This document shows, piece after piece, positions 8,344 through 18,000 of a DNA stretch of 64,000 nt. The DNA comes from Hyphomicrobiales bacterium (GTDB taxonomy: Bacteria; Pseudomonadota; Alphaproteobacteria; Rhizobiales; Rhizobiaceae): assembly GCA_900473185.1 (NCBI GenBank), contig UCKU01000019.1, forward strand, positions 1 to 64,000, given 5' to 3'. Every line of letters begins with the position of its first letter. Within the stretch, counting starts at the first letter, position 1. The notes beneath the pieces were generated by a model, which worked only from the letters and a program-made list of their open reading frames with translations, had not been told where the DNA came from and searched no databases. The position numbers and the translations under genes were made by a program.

Positions 8344-8499
8344 ATGAAGACCGCTTCCGTAATCGCTGCCACCGTCTGCATGATGCTTTCGCTTAGCGCC
8401 TGCGCCAATACAATCCGTGGCATGGGGAAAGATACCGCAAACACTGTGAATGCGACGCAGAGCGCCGGCCATCGCGTCGGCAATGCGGCGGCTCACTAA
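8344..8499 (+). CDS. entericidin A/B-family small lipoprotein
   Basis: 51 residues. It has a signal peptide with a lipobox (LSAC, Cys19), then a short mature peptide ANTIRGMGKDTANTVNAT with the G-M-G-K-D motif typical of EcnA/EcnB proteins. The family comprises small cell-envelope lipoproteins induced in stationary phase or by stress; the enterobacterial toxin/antidote model has not been shown to hold in alphaproteobacteria. AGGGGAATCCCA precedes the ATG, and a stress-type promoter lies close upstream. Confidence 0.85.
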   Translation: MKTASVIAATVCMMLSLSACANTIRGMGKDTANTVNATQSAGHRVGNAAAH

Positions 8500-8880
8500 G
8501 CGATCAGTAGCTGCCATCGAGCCGCCCTCAGCGACGGATATGGTGGCACAAGGGAAGACCGGCCGGCGCACGTTCCATGAGGGTGACCCGGTGCCAGCCG
8601 GCATCGCCGTTCGTTTTGACCCCAGATGACGGCACCTGTCGTAGCACTCCGAGCGAAACTATCGTTCCGAGCGCCGTCTGCCGGGGTAAAGGCGTAAACT
8701 TCGAACCTGCGATTGACAGCCCTTTGAGCGAGACCAGTTCAATCGTTGCTGCGCGTTCAAGCCCTCCGTCCCAGGACGGCGCGTAAACATCGGCCAGATG
8801 TCGAAAGCCTACTGTCCAGCGATGGGCGAGGAACCCCATACCAATTTTCCACCTGCGCGCTACATTTTGCCCATCGATGA
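8500..8880. other. intergenic stretch upstream of the poly-HAMP kinase
   Basis: About 380 bases. A minus-strand frame at 8528-8839 is open, but has no family resemblance and no clear ribosome-binding site. I see no GGAAC-type promoter for the kinase. Confidence 0.45.
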
Positions 8881-11800
8881 ATGGGGGATTCCATGGTCAA
8901 TCAAAACGTTGGGATTGGGCGTCAAGAGGTTGGAAGCGTCGGTGGGAGCGAGCGTGAGGTGAATGGCATTTCCGAGCGTTCCGCAAGCGCGCTCTTGGAA
9001 ATCCTCACCGCAGTCAGACGGGGCGATTTCTCCGTTCGGATGCCCTCGGATCTGACGGGTGTTACGGGCAAGGTTGCCGACGCACTCAACGACATCATTG
9101 CAGCCAATCAGCGAATGTCTCAGCAACTCGAACATGTCGGCCAGGTCGTGGGTCGGGAAGGGCAGACGAGCACACGGGTCCGATTTGGTCTCTCGGACGG
9201 ATCGTGGTCGGACATGGAAGGATCGATCAATCAGCTGATCGGAGACCTTCTCTGGCCGACGACGGCGGTCACCCGAACGATCACCGCCGTCGCCAAAGGC
9301 GACCTTTTGCAGACGGTGCCGCTTGATGTCGACGGCCGACCGCTGAAAGGGGAATTCTTGCGCTCTGCTGACATCGTCAACACGATGATCAAGCAGCTTA
9401 GCGTCTTCACCTCGGAAGTCACCCGTGTTGCACGCGAAGTCGGCACTGACGGCAAGCTTGGTGGACAGGCCCAAGTGTCGGAGGTGACGGGTGTCTGGAA
9501 GGATCTGACCGAAAGTGTCAATTCCATGGCCTCGAACTTGACCGCTCAGGTGCGAAACATTGCCGACGTCACAATCGCGGTGGCCAATGGCGACCTTTCC
9601 AAGAAGATTACGGTCGACGTGCGAGGCGAAATCCTACAACTCAAGGAAGCCATCAACACCATGGTGGACCAACTTCGCTCCTTCGCGTCCGAAGTGACAC
9701 GCGTTGCCCGTGAGGTGGGAACTGAAGGCAAACTGGGGGGGCAGGCGCTGGTGCCGGGCGTCGCCGGAACATGGAAGGATTTGACCGACTCGGTCAATGC
9801 CATGTGCGGGAACCTGACGGCTCAGGTTCGAAATATCGCCCAGGTAACGACCGCCGTGGCGCGTGGCGACCTGTCGCGCAAGATCACTGTTGATGTCTCC
9901 GGCGAAATCCTGGAACTGAAGGAGACCATCAATACGATGGTCGATCAGCTGAACGGATTTGCCGGCGAGGTAACGCGCGTTGCGCGCGAAGTCGGAACCG
10001 AAGGCCGGCTTGGCGGGCAGGCCCAGGTCCCCGGTGTGGCCGGCACCTGGAAAGATTTGACCGACAACGTCAATTCGATGGCGTCGAACCTCACCGCCCA
10101 GGTCCGCAATATCGCTGACGTGTCGACCGCAATTGCCAACGGCGACCTGTCGAAGAAGATCACCGTCACGGTGTCGGGGGAAATCCTTGAGCTGAAGGAA
10201 ACCATCAACACGATGGTTGACCAGTTGAACGCGTTTGCGTCGGAAGTGACCCGTGTCGCTCGTGAGGTTGGAACGGAAGGCCGGCTTGGCGGGCAAGCCA
10301 ACGTCACGGGCGTCGCTGGCACCTGGAAGGACTTGACCGAAAACGTCAACTCGATGGCCGGCAACCTGACCGCCCAGGTGCGTAACATTGCTGAAGTTTC
10401 CACTGCGATCGCTAGTGGCGATCTGTCGAAGAAGATCACCGTCGACGTCAAGGGCGAGATACTCGAACTGAAGGAGACCATCAACACGATGGTCGATCAG
10501 CTCAATGCCTTTGCCTCCGAAGTGACGCGCGTGGCGCGCGAGGTTGGCACGGAAGGACAGCTCGGCGGGCAGGCGAATGTTCGCGGCGTTGCCGGCACGT
10601 GGAAAGATTTGACCGACTCGGTCAATTCGATGGCCTCAAACCTTACCGCCCAGGTGCGCAATATTGCCGAGGTCGCAACCGCCGTCGCCCAGGGCGACCT
10701 GTCGAAGAAGATCACGGTCACTGTTTCGGGCGAGATCCTCGAGCTGAAGGAAACCATCAACACGATGGTTGACCAGTTGAATGGCTTTGCCGGCGAAGTG
10801 ACGCGTGTCGCACGCGAGGTCGGTACGGAGGGGCGGCTGGGGGGCCAGGCGAACGTGCTCGGCGTTGCCGGTACGTGGAAGGATTTAACGGACTCGGTCA
10901 ATTCCATGGCCGGAAACCTCACGGCCCAGGTGCGAAATATTGCGGAGGTCTCAACCGCAATTGCCAATGGTGACCTGTCAAAGAAGATCACTGTTTCGGT
11001 CTCGGGCGAAATCCTTGAGCTCAAGGAAACCTTGAACACGATGGTGGACCAGTTGAACCGGTTCGCCTCCGAAGTGACCCGCGTGGCGCGTGAGGTGGGA
11101 ACGGAGGGCAAACTCGGCGGTCAGGCGCAGGTGCCGGGGGTCGCCGGTACCTGGAAGGATCTCACCGAAAACGTCAACTCCATGGCCTCCAACCTCACCG
11201 GCCAGGTGCGCAATATTGCCGAAGTCACGACGGCCGTGGCGCGTGGTGACCTCTCCCGAAAGATCACCGTCGACGTGAAGGGGGAAATCCTCGAACTGAA
11301 GAATACCATCAATACGATGGTGGACCAGTTGAACGCCTTTGCCGGCGAAGTGACGCGCGTTGCACGCGAAGTGGGTACCGAAGGCAAGCTAGGCGGTCAG
11401 GCGCAAGTGCCGGGTGTCGCCGGCACCTGGAAGGACCTGACCGACAGCGTCAATTCCATGGCCGGCAACCTGACGGCACAAGTGCGCAATATCGCCGAGG
11501 TCGCCACCGCGATCGCCAATGGTGACCTGTCGCGCAAGATCACCGTCGACGTGCGCGGAGAAATCCTGCTCCTGAAGGATACCCTCAACACGATGGTCGA
11601 TCAGCTGCGCTCGTTTGCGGGCGAGGTGACGCGCGTAGCGCGAGAAGTCGGCACCGACGGACGCCTTGGTGGACAGGCCGTCGTTCCGGGTGTCGCTGGC
11701 ACATGGAAGGACTTGACCGACAACGTCAATCTGCTTGCCGCAAACTTGACAACCCAGGTTCGTAACATCGCGGAAGTGACGACGGCCGTCGCGCGCGGCG

Positions 11801-14800
11801 ACCTATCCCGAAAGATCACGGTCGATGTGAAGGGTGAAATTCTCGAACTGAAGAACACCATCAACACGATGGTGGACCAGTTGAACGCTTTTGCCGGCGA
11901 AGTGACGCGTGTCGCACGCGAAGTCGGCACTGAAGGCAAGCTCGGTGGTCAGGCGCAAGTGCCGGGTGTCGCCGGCACCTGGAAGGACCTCACCGATACC
12001 GTCAATGTCATGGCCGCAAACCTGACCGAACAGGTGCGCGGCATCGTCAAGGTCGTGACGGCGGTGGCAAACGGCGACCTCAAGCAGAACCTCACCGTCG
12101 CCTCCAAGGGCGAAGTCGCCGCTTTGGCCGAGACCATCAACAATATGACCAATACTCTCGCCACCTTCGCCGACCAGGTGACGACCGTGGCGCGTGAAGT
12201 CGGCGTCGAAGGCCGACTTGGCGGGCAGGCGAACGTGCCAGGCACGGCCGGCACCTGGAAGGACCTGACCGGCAACGTAAACCTGCTTGCCGCGAACCTG
12301 ACGACCCAGGTACGCGCGATTGCGGAAGTCGCCACTGCGGTCACCAAGGGCGACCTGACCCGTTCGATCCAGGTCGAAGCGCGCGGCGAGGTCGCGGAAC
12401 TGAAAGACAATATCAATACGATGATCGGAAACCTGCGCCTGACGACCGAGCGCAACACAGAACAGGACTGGCTGAAAACCAACCTTGCCCGCTTCACCAA
12501 CATGCTGCAGGGGCAACGCGACCTGACACTTGTGGGAAAGATGCTGCTTTCGGAGCTTGCTCCGCTCGTCGGAGCCCATCAAGGGGTTATCTATCAGGTC
12601 GATGACGGCCCTCAGCGGATGCTTTCCCTGCTGTCGGTCTATGCGCAGGGGATGGAGACTGCCCATCCCACGCGACTTGAGTTCGGTCAGGGCCTTGTCG
12701 GCCAGTGCGCCAGCGACGCTCGGCGGATCCTGATCACCGACCTCCCCGTCAATGTCGTCCCGATCAGCTCGGGCGTATTCTCGGCCTTGCCAAGGAGTGC
12801 CATAGTCCTGCCGGTCCATTTCGAAGGACAGGTCAAGGCGGTTATCGAACTTGCCTCGGCAGGCAATTTCACGGAACTGCAGATCTCCTTCCTGGACCAG
12901 TTGACCACGTCCATCGGCATTGTCCTCAACTCCATTGAAGCAACGATGCAGACCGAAGGCCTGCTCAAGCAGTCGCAGCAGCTTGCGGCGGAGCTTCAGA
13001 CCCAGCAGCGCGAACTGCAGCAGACCAACGAGCAGCTCGAACAGAAAGCGCAGCAGCTCGAGGAGCGCAATGTCGAGGTCGAGGCGAAGAACCAGGAGAT
13101 CGAGCAGGCCCGTCGCGCTCTTGAAGAACAGGCCGCCGAGCTCGCGCTGACGTCGAAATACAAGTCTGAATTTCTTGCAAACATGTCGCATGAGCTACGC
13201 ACGCCGCTCAATTCCATCCTGATCCTCGGTCAACAGCTCGGGGAAAATCCGGAAGGAAATCTTTCGGGTAAGCAGGTCGAATTCGCCAAAACGATCCATG
13301 GGGCGGGGACGGATCTTCTCAACCTCATCAGCGACATCCTCGACCTGTCCAAGATCGAATCCGGAACCGTATCGGTGGACGCTGAGGAAATCTTCATCAA
13401 CAACCTGCTTGAAGTGATGGCCCGGCCGTTCAGACACGAGGCGGAGAACCGCGGCCTGACATTCGGGGTGGAAATCGGGGGCGACGTCGCCAGGAGCATC
13501 ATCACCGATTCCAAACGGCTTCAGCAGATTTTAAAGAACCTGTTGTCGAACGCCTTCAAGTTCACGGCTGAGGGCGGGGTCACGCTTCGTGTGAATGCAG
13601 TGGCCGGCGGATGGTCTCCGGATCATTCTTCGCTAAAGCACGCGCCGTCCGTCATCGCGTTCGAGGTTGCCGACACCGGCATCGGTATTCCTCCGGAAAA
13701 GCAGCGCATCATTTTCGAAGCCTTCCAGCAGGCTGACGCGTCAACAAGCCGAAAATATGGGGGCACAGGCCTCGGCCTCGCCATCAGCCGCGAACTCGCG
13801 AACCTGCTCGGCGGGGAAATTCAGCTTCGAAGCACTCCGGGCGCGGGCAGCACCTTCGTCCTTTATCTTCCACTGACCTATGTTGGTGCGGGTACCATGG
13901 CGCCACAGGAGGTTCCAAAATCGAACAATATCGTGCAACTCGCGGATGCAGCAGCGAGTCGGCGGGCGGACAAGCCGACCGAACATGTCGAGGATGACCG
14001 GGATCGCATCGCATCTGGCGACACGGTTCTGCTTGTCGTGGAGGATGATCCCCATTACGCCCGAGTTCTGCTGGACTTGGCGCACGACACCGGCTTCAAG
14101 GTTCTGGTGGCGATGCGCGGCGCCGATGCCCTGGCTCTGGCGCAGGAATACAAGCCGGCTGCGATATCCCTTGATATCTTCCTTCCCGACATGCTGGGAT
14201 GGACGGTGTTGAGCCAGCTCAAACAGAACGCCCAGACCCGCCACATTCCGGTGCAGATCATCAGTCTCGATGAGGATCGCCAACACGGATTGACCCGGGG
14301 CGCCTTCGCGTTCATGAGCAAGCCGACAACGCCCGACGGACTAGTCAAGGCTCTATCGCGGCTGCGATCCTATACGGAGCCGAGGCGCAAGCGCCTGCTT
14401 TTGGTGGAAGACAACGAGGCTGAGCGGATCAGTGTGATGGCGCTCCTTGGCCATGACGACATAGACATCTCCAGCGTCGGCTCGGGATCGGAGGCTCTTG
14501 CCGCGCTTAGGAACGACCCTGCCGATTGTGTCGTCCTCGATTTGACGCTTCCCGATATGTCGGGCTTCGAAGTGCTGGAAAAAATGCGTGACGATACCGA
14601 CATTGGCGAAATTCCTGTCGTTGTCTTCACGGGCCGCGAACTCTCTCCCGAGGAGGACGCTCGGCTTCACAGCATGGCCCGAAGCGTGGTCGTCAAGGGC
14701 GTTGAATCGCCCGAGCGGCTTCTGGATGAAACGGCGCTCTTCCTTCACCGCGTCGTTGCGGACATGCCGGCATCCAAACAGGTCATGCTGGAAGACCTGC

Positions 14801-15192
14801 ATAGTTCCGATGAGGACCTATTTGGTGAAACCGTTTTGCTCGTCGACGATGACGCGCGCAATATCTTTGCGCTCAGTAGCGTGCTTGAGCGCCGTGGCAT
14901 GAGGGTCCTGACGGCGACCACCGGCAGCGAGGCGATCGAGGTGATCAATGGCGAGCCGTCAGTGGCCATCGTGCTGATGGACATCATGATGCCGGGTATG
15001 GATGGTTATGAGACAATGCAGGTCATCCGCGCGGACCCCACTTTCCGGCGACTTCCAATTGTGGCCTTAACGGCAAAGGCAATGAAGGGGGACCGTGAGA
15101 AATGTCTTGAGGCTGGTGCATCGGACTATCTGGCCAAGCCGGTCAATACGGAGCAGCTCCTCTCGGCGCTCCGCATGTGGCTACACCGTTGA
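8881..15192 (+). CDS. giant soluble poly-HAMP hybrid histidine kinase with three receivers
   Basis: 2,103 residues with no membrane segment or signal peptide. Residues about 20-180 hold divergent HAMP-like helices. From about 179 to 1190 there are eleven tandem 92-residue units, each a canonical plus a divergent HAMP (core EVTRVAREVGTEGKLGGQ ... GTWKDLTDSVNSM). Then come a GAF domain (about 1215-1350), a Gln/Glu-rich coiled coil, HisKA with H1437 in SHELRTP, and HATPase_c. Three receivers follow with Asp1765, Asp1887 and Asp2034. Poly-HAMP soluble hybrid kinases recall fungal group III (Nik1/Bos1) osmosensors. A second start at codon 5 (8893) has a better ribosome-binding site (GGGGGA). It forms an operon with the next gene. 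Confidence 0.95.
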   Translation: MGDSMVNQNVGIGRQEVGSVGGSEREVNGISERSASALLEILTAVRRGDFSVRMPSDLTGVTGKVADALNDIIAANQRMSQQLEHVGQVVGREGQTSTRVRFGLSDGSWSDMEGSINQLIGDLLWPTTAVTRTITAVAKGDLLQTVPLDVDGRPLKGEFLRSADIVNTMIKQLSVFTSEVTRVAREVGTDGKLGGQAQVSEVTGVWKDLTESVNSMASNLTAQVRNIADVTIAVANGDLSKKITVDVRGEILQLKEAINTMVDQLRSFASEVTRVAREVGTEGKLGGQALVPGVAGTWKDLTDSVNAMCGNLTAQVRNIAQVTTAVARGDLSRKITVDVSGEILELKETINTMVDQLNGFAGEVTRVAREVGTEGRLGGQAQVPGVAGTWKDLTDNVNSMASNLTAQVRNIADVSTAIANGDLSKKITVTVSGEILELKETINTMVDQLNAFASEVTRVAREVGTEGRLGGQANVTGVAGTWKDLTENVNSMAGNLTAQVRNIAEVSTAIASGDLSKKITVDVKGEILELKETINTMVDQLNAFASEVTRVAREVGTEGQLGGQANVRGVAGTWKDLTDSVNSMASNLTAQVRNIAEVATAVAQGDLSKKITVTVSGEILELKETINTMVDQLNGFAGEVTRVAREVGTEGRLGGQANVLGVAGTWKDLTDSVNSMAGNLTAQVRNIAEVSTAIANGDLSKKITVSVSGEILELKETLNTMVDQLNRFASEVTRVAREVGTEGKLGGQAQVPGVAGTWKDLTENVNSMASNLTGQVRNIAEVTTAVARGDLSRKITVDVKGEILELKNTINTMVDQLNAFAGEVTRVAREVGTEGKLGGQAQVPGVAGTWKDLTDSVNSMAGNLTAQVRNIAEVATAIANGDLSRKITVDVRGEILLLKDTLNTMVDQLRSFAGEVTRVAREVGTDGRLGGQAVVPGVAGTWKDLTDNVNLLAANLTTQVRNIAEVTTAVARGDLSRKITVDVKGEILELKNTINTMVDQLNAFAGEVTRVAREVGTEGKLGGQAQVPGVAGTWKDLTDTVNVMAANLTEQVRGIVKVVTAVANGDLKQNLTVASKGEVAALAETINNMTNTLATFADQVTTVAREVGVEGRLGGQANVPGTAGTWKDLTGNVNLLAANLTTQVRAIAEVATAVTKGDLTRSIQVEARGEVAELKDNINTMIGNLRLTTERNTEQDWLKTNLARFTNMLQGQRDLTLVGKMLLSELAPLVGAHQGVIYQVDDGPQRMLSLLSVYAQGMETAHPTRLEFGQGLVGQCASDARRILITDLPVNVVPISSGVFSALPRSAIVLPVHFEGQVKAVIELASAGNFTELQISFLDQLTTSIGIVLNSIEATMQTEGLLKQSQQLAAELQTQQRELQQTNEQLEQKAQQLEERNVEVEAKNQEIEQARRALEEQAAELALTSKYKSEFLANMSHELRTPLNSILILGQQLGENPEGNLSGKQVEFAKTIHGAGTDLLNLISDILDLSKIESGTVSVDAEEIFINNLLEVMARPFRHEAENRGLTFGVEIGGDVARSIITDSKRLQQILKNLLSNAFKFTAEGGVTLRVNAVAGGWSPDHSSLKHAPSVIAFEVADTGIGIPPEKQRIIFEAFQQADASTSRKYGGTGLGLAISRELANLLGGEIQLRSTPGAGSTFVLYLPLTYVGAGTMAPQEVPKSNNIVQLADAAASRRADKPTEHVEDDRDRIASGDTVLLVVEDDPHYARVLLDLAHDTGFKVLVAMRGADALALAQEYKPAAISLDIFLPDMLGWTVLSQLKQNAQTRHIPVQIISLDEDRQHGLTRGAFAFMSKPTTPDGLVKALSRLRSYTEPRRKRLLLVEDNEAERISVMALLGHDDIDISSVGSGSEALAALRNDPADCVVLDLTLPDMSGFEVLEKMRDDTDIGEIPVVVFTGRELSPEEDARLHSMARSVVVKGVESPERLLDETALFLHRVVADMPASKQVMLEDLHSSDEDLFGETVLLVDDDARNIFALSSVLERRGMRVLTATTGSEAIEVINGEPSVAIVLMDIMMPGMDGYETMQVIRADPTFRRLPIVALTAKAMKGDREKCLEAGASDYLAKPVNTEQLLSALRMWLHR
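9415..12450 (+). repeat. eleven tandem 276-bp in-frame repeats encoding HAMP pairs
   Basis: Units begin at 9415, 9691, 9967, 10243, 10519, 10795, 11071, 11347, 11623, 11899 and 12175, exactly 276 bp apart. Protein identity between units is very high. The segments around 11221-11430 and 11773-11982 encode the same peptide two units apart, which indicates a later duplication of a two-unit block. Confidence 0.95.
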
Positions 15193-15202
15193 GGAGTTCG
15201 CC

Positions 15203-16876
15203 ATGAAGCCCGTGAACATCCTTTTGGTGGATGATCAGCCCGCGAAACTACTCAGCTACGAGGTCATCCTCCAGGACCTCGGCGAGAACCTTATTAAGGC
15301 GCAATCGGGCCGCGAGGCGCTCGAACATCTGTTGCGATCCGAAATCGCCGTGATCCTAGTCGATGTCTGCATGCCTGAACAGGACGGTTTCGAGCTGGTC
15401 ACCATGATCAGGGAACATCCTCGCTATCAAAACACCGCTATCATATTCGTCTCGGCCGTAATGATGGCGGAGCCGGACCGTCTGCGTGGATACGAGGCTG
15501 GAGCGGTCGATTATGTGTCGGTTCCAATCGTTCCTGAAGTGCTGCGCGCCAAGGTCCGGGTATTTGCCGATCTCCATCGCAAAACCCGGGAGCTGGAAGG
15601 GCTGAATTCCGACCTCGAGGCGCGGGTCCTTCAAAGGACGGCCGAACTCGAAGCATCGTCGGCACAGCTGCGTCAACTCAATGAAGAGCTAGAGCAGCGC
15701 ATCGAGCAAAAGACCCGCGAGCGGGAAGACGCCCTCGCGCAGCTTTTTGAAGCCCAGAAGCTTGACACGATTGGACAGTTGACAGGTGGGGTTGCACATG
15801 ATTTCAACAATCTGCTTATGGCGATCCTCGGCAGCCTGAACTTGTTGAAGAAACGCTTGCCGGACGATGAGCGGAGCGAACGTCTCATCATGAATGCCCT
15901 GCAGGCCGCGGAGCGGGGATCGGCTTTGACACAAAGGCTACTGGCGTTCGCCCGGCGCCAGGATCTGAAACCCCAGGCAATCGATTTTGCAAGGCTGTTC
16001 GATGACGTCGAAGATCTGTTGGGTAAGGCAGTGGGACCGCGGATCTCCTTTGAAACAAAAATTCCGGCAGGTCTTCCGCCGGTCCTGATTGATCGAAATC
16101 AGCTTGAGCTTGCTTTGCTCAACCTGTTCGTCAATGCCCGAGATGCCATGGAAGATGGTGGGAGCGTCACAATAGAAGCCGTAGCGGACGAAGACCCACC
16201 CGCGACACTTAAAGGCGGCCGGTTTCTGCGCATTTCCGTCGTCGATACCGGTGAGGGCATGGACGAGGCGACGCTTGCCCGCGCCGCAGAACCTTTCTTC
16301 ACAACCAAAGGAATCGGCAAGGGTACCGGGCTCGGCCTATCGATGGTGCATGGACTGGCTGCGCAGTCGGGGGGTGTCCTCCAGATCTTCAGCAGCAAAG
16401 GATCAGGAACAACCGTTTCTCTTTGGCTGCCCGTGGCAGAGCAGATCGAGGAGGGTGCCCGAGCGCCTGAAGACGTTATGTCTGATACGGCCCACTCCAC
16501 CTTCGCACAGCACAGGGTTCTTGTGGTCGACGACGACATGCTGGTCAGGATGGGCACCGTCGCGATGCTGGAGGACCTGGGTCACGTCACTGTCGAGGCA
16601 GCTTCAGCTTCACAGGCAATGCTCGTGCTGGAAAGAGGGGACGGGTGCGATTTAATAGTTACCGATCACGCTATGCCCGGAATGACAGGGGCCGATTTGG
16701 CGCGTCGCATTTTTACGTCCTATCCCGGAATCCCGGTCATTCTTGCGTCAGGCTACGCCGATCTTCCAGAGGATTCCGCATATCATGGCATGATACGGAT
16801 GACCAAACCATTTACCCAAGAACAACTCCAGACGGCGATTGAAAGAGCGTTCATGGACAGGGCCGCCGTGGCCTGA
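15203..16876 (+). CDS. receiver-histidine kinase-receiver hybrid protein
   Basis: 557 residues. The N-terminal receiver (1-125) has D54, but the usual Lys-Pro after strand 5 reads DYVSVPIVP, without the Lys. A coiled coil at 127-185 leads to a kinase core with H199 in GGVAHDFNNLL, an N-box around VNARDAMEDGG and a G-box GKGTGLGLSM. The C-terminal receiver has Asp488 and a normal MTKPF. ATG at 15203 is preceded by GAGGAG. It lies 10 nt after the poly-HAMP kinase, so the two are probably cotranscribed and may form one phosphorelay. No DNA-binding output domain is present, so the final target is elsewhere. Confidence 0.93.
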   Translation: MKPVNILLVDDQPAKLLSYEVILQDLGENLIKAQSGREALEHLLRSEIAVILVDVCMPEQDGFELVTMIREHPRYQNTAIIFVSAVMMAEPDRLRGYEAGAVDYVSVPIVPEVLRAKVRVFADLHRKTRELEGLNSDLEARVLQRTAELEASSAQLRQLNEELEQRIEQKTREREDALAQLFEAQKLDTIGQLTGGVAHDFNNLLMAILGSLNLLKKRLPDDERSERLIMNALQAAERGSALTQRLLAFARRQDLKPQAIDFARLFDDVEDLLGKAVGPRISFETKIPAGLPPVLIDRNQLELALLNLFVNARDAMEDGGSVTIEAVADEDPPATLKGGRFLRISVVDTGEGMDEATLARAAEPFFTTKGIGKGTGLGLSMVHGLAAQSGGVLQIFSSKGSGTTVSLWLPVAEQIEEGARAPEDVMSDTAHSTFAQHRVLVVDDDMLVRMGTVAMLEDLGHVTVEAASASQAMLVLERGDGCDLIVTDHAMPGMTGADLARRIFTSYPGIPVILASGYADLPEDSAYHGMIRMTKPFTQEQLQTAIERAFMDRAAVA

Positions 16877-17179
16877 AAACTGCATCCTGTCGGGCCAAGA
16901 CGCCGGCTATGCCTGTTGGTACCGCAGGCACCGGCTCGGTTTGCGTGGGTCCGAGAACGCGACCGAACGGAGCAAAATCCTAATTTCGCGTAGGGGAAAA
17001 GATGAACAACGTCGCTTGCTGTTAGACCGTCGCTGTAAGCACTTTGAATCGATTCCTGCGCATTTCCGCACGGGGCGCAATCTTCCTATTGAAATCGGTC
17101 AGCGATAGTTGCGTGCGGGCTAGACGAACGGCAGCTCTAGGGTCTCCACCACGGCTTGAGCGTTCGTTGGCGCAAGAAT
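16877..17179. other. intergenic stretch, no supported gene
   Basis: About 300 bases between the hybrid kinase and the convergent DUF6894 gene. I see no recognisable protein and no clear terminator hairpin. Confidence 0.45.
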
Positions 17180-17446
17180 TCACTCTGGGCCTCGCATCAC
17201 AGCACCCTTTGCATCGCACCAATCAATTGAAATGCGCAAGCTGACGATGGCAATGGGAATTCGATCCGGACCGAGAACCGTCACGGCCTGCCGAGCTCCG
17301 GGGACGGTAGGAATACCGTCCAGTGCCATGTCGGACAGCGCCCGCCGTGCATAGTTGATTGCGCAGGGAAGGTCGGGCAGATCCAACCCTATGTCGGCGT
17401 CGAATTCCTCATCGAGGTCCTGCACCGCGAAGTAATATGTCGTCAT
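17180..17446 (-). CDS. DUF6894-like small protein
   Basis: 88 residues. It opens MTTYYFAVQDLDEEF, then DIGLDLPDLPCAINYARRAL, the strand-acidic turn-helix pattern of DUF6894 proteins, which are abundant in Rhizobiales and have no known function. The C-terminal half has two beta strands (AVTVLG and IAIVSLRISI). A perfect stress-type promoter lies about 28 nt upstream of the ATG at 17446. The frame runs further upstream, but that part is unlike the family. Confidence 0.75.
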   Translation of the reverse strand: MTTYYFAVQDLDEEFDADIGLDLPDLPCAINYARRALSDMALDGIPTVPGARQAVTVLGPDRIPIAIVSLRISIDWCDAKGAVMRGPE

Positions 17447-17473
17447 CTGGTTCCATCCCTGTCGGTAAACATG

Positions 17474-17498
17474 AACGCCATTGCCCGATAGTCGTTCC
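17474..17498 (-). promoter_or_regulatory. EcfG/RpoE2-type promoter of DUF6894 gene
   Basis: Minus strand: GGAAC (17498-17494), 16 nt, CGTT (17477-17474), a full consensus match. It ends 28 nt before the start codon. Confidence 0.8.
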
Positions 17499-17616
17499 GA
17501 TCTCGAAGCTGATACCGATCTATGATCCAGCGTTGCCCCGGACCGATCGCGGGATAAGGGAACCGCGATTGACGAAACGGAATTGTGGCCCATGTCCTGC
17601 AAAGGAGGCCGCGCCG

Positions 17617-18000
17617 ATGCAAACCCAGCAAATCCCCCTGATCGACCATGTCCATATACGGGTCGCGGACCTTGAAGCGAGCCGCCGTTTCTATCGCGCA
17701 GCGCTTGCTGCATTGGGGCGAAGCTTCAGTTCTGAGAGCAAGACACATTTTGCCTGTGAAGAACTGTGGGTGGACAAGGCCAATACCCACGTTTCGCGGT
17801 TGCATCTCGCATTTCGTGCAACAGATATGGCAAGTGTTGTTCGTTTCCATTCGATCGTGCTCGAAGCCGGTGGCAAGGACAACGGAGGTCCAGGCTTTCG
17901 GCATTACCATCAAGGATATTTTGCAGCCTTCGTCTTTGATCCTGATGGCAATAACATCGAGGTGGTGTTTCATGGCACCGCAGCCGACATGCCCCTTTAG
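17617..18000 (+). CDS. VOC/glyoxalase-superfamily protein
   Basis: 127 residues forming a single vicinal-oxygen-chelate module pair. It opens IDHVHIRVADLEASRRFY with the first metal-ligand-type His, has a central THVSRLHLAFRATD strand, and ends with DPDGNNIEVVFHG, where the Glu is the classical last ligand. Relatives include glyoxalase I, bleomycin resistance and ring-cleaving dioxygenases; the substrate cannot be told. AAAGGAGG lies 8 nt before the ATG. It is divergent from the DUF6894 gene. Confidence 0.85.
   Translation: MQTQQIPLIDHVHIRVADLEASRRFYRAALAALGRSFSSESKTHFACEELWVDKANTHVSRLHLAFRATDMASVVRFHSIVLEAGGKDNGGPGFRHYHQGYFAAFVFDPDGNNIEVVFHGTAADMPL

Noticed and set aside
9415..12450. Possible CRISPR or satellite array
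   Set aside because: The 276-bp units are contiguous, in frame and encode HAMP pairs; no spacers.
11803..13191. 462-codon minus-strand frame inside the poly-HAMP kinase gene
   Set aside because: Exact antisense of a strongly conserved domain array; GC-rich codon bias opens the opposite frame. No family resemblance or ribosome-binding site.
17551..17600. GGAAC-type promoter for the VOC gene
   Set aside because: A GGAAC occurs near 17556, but no TT element is found 18-19 nt downstream.
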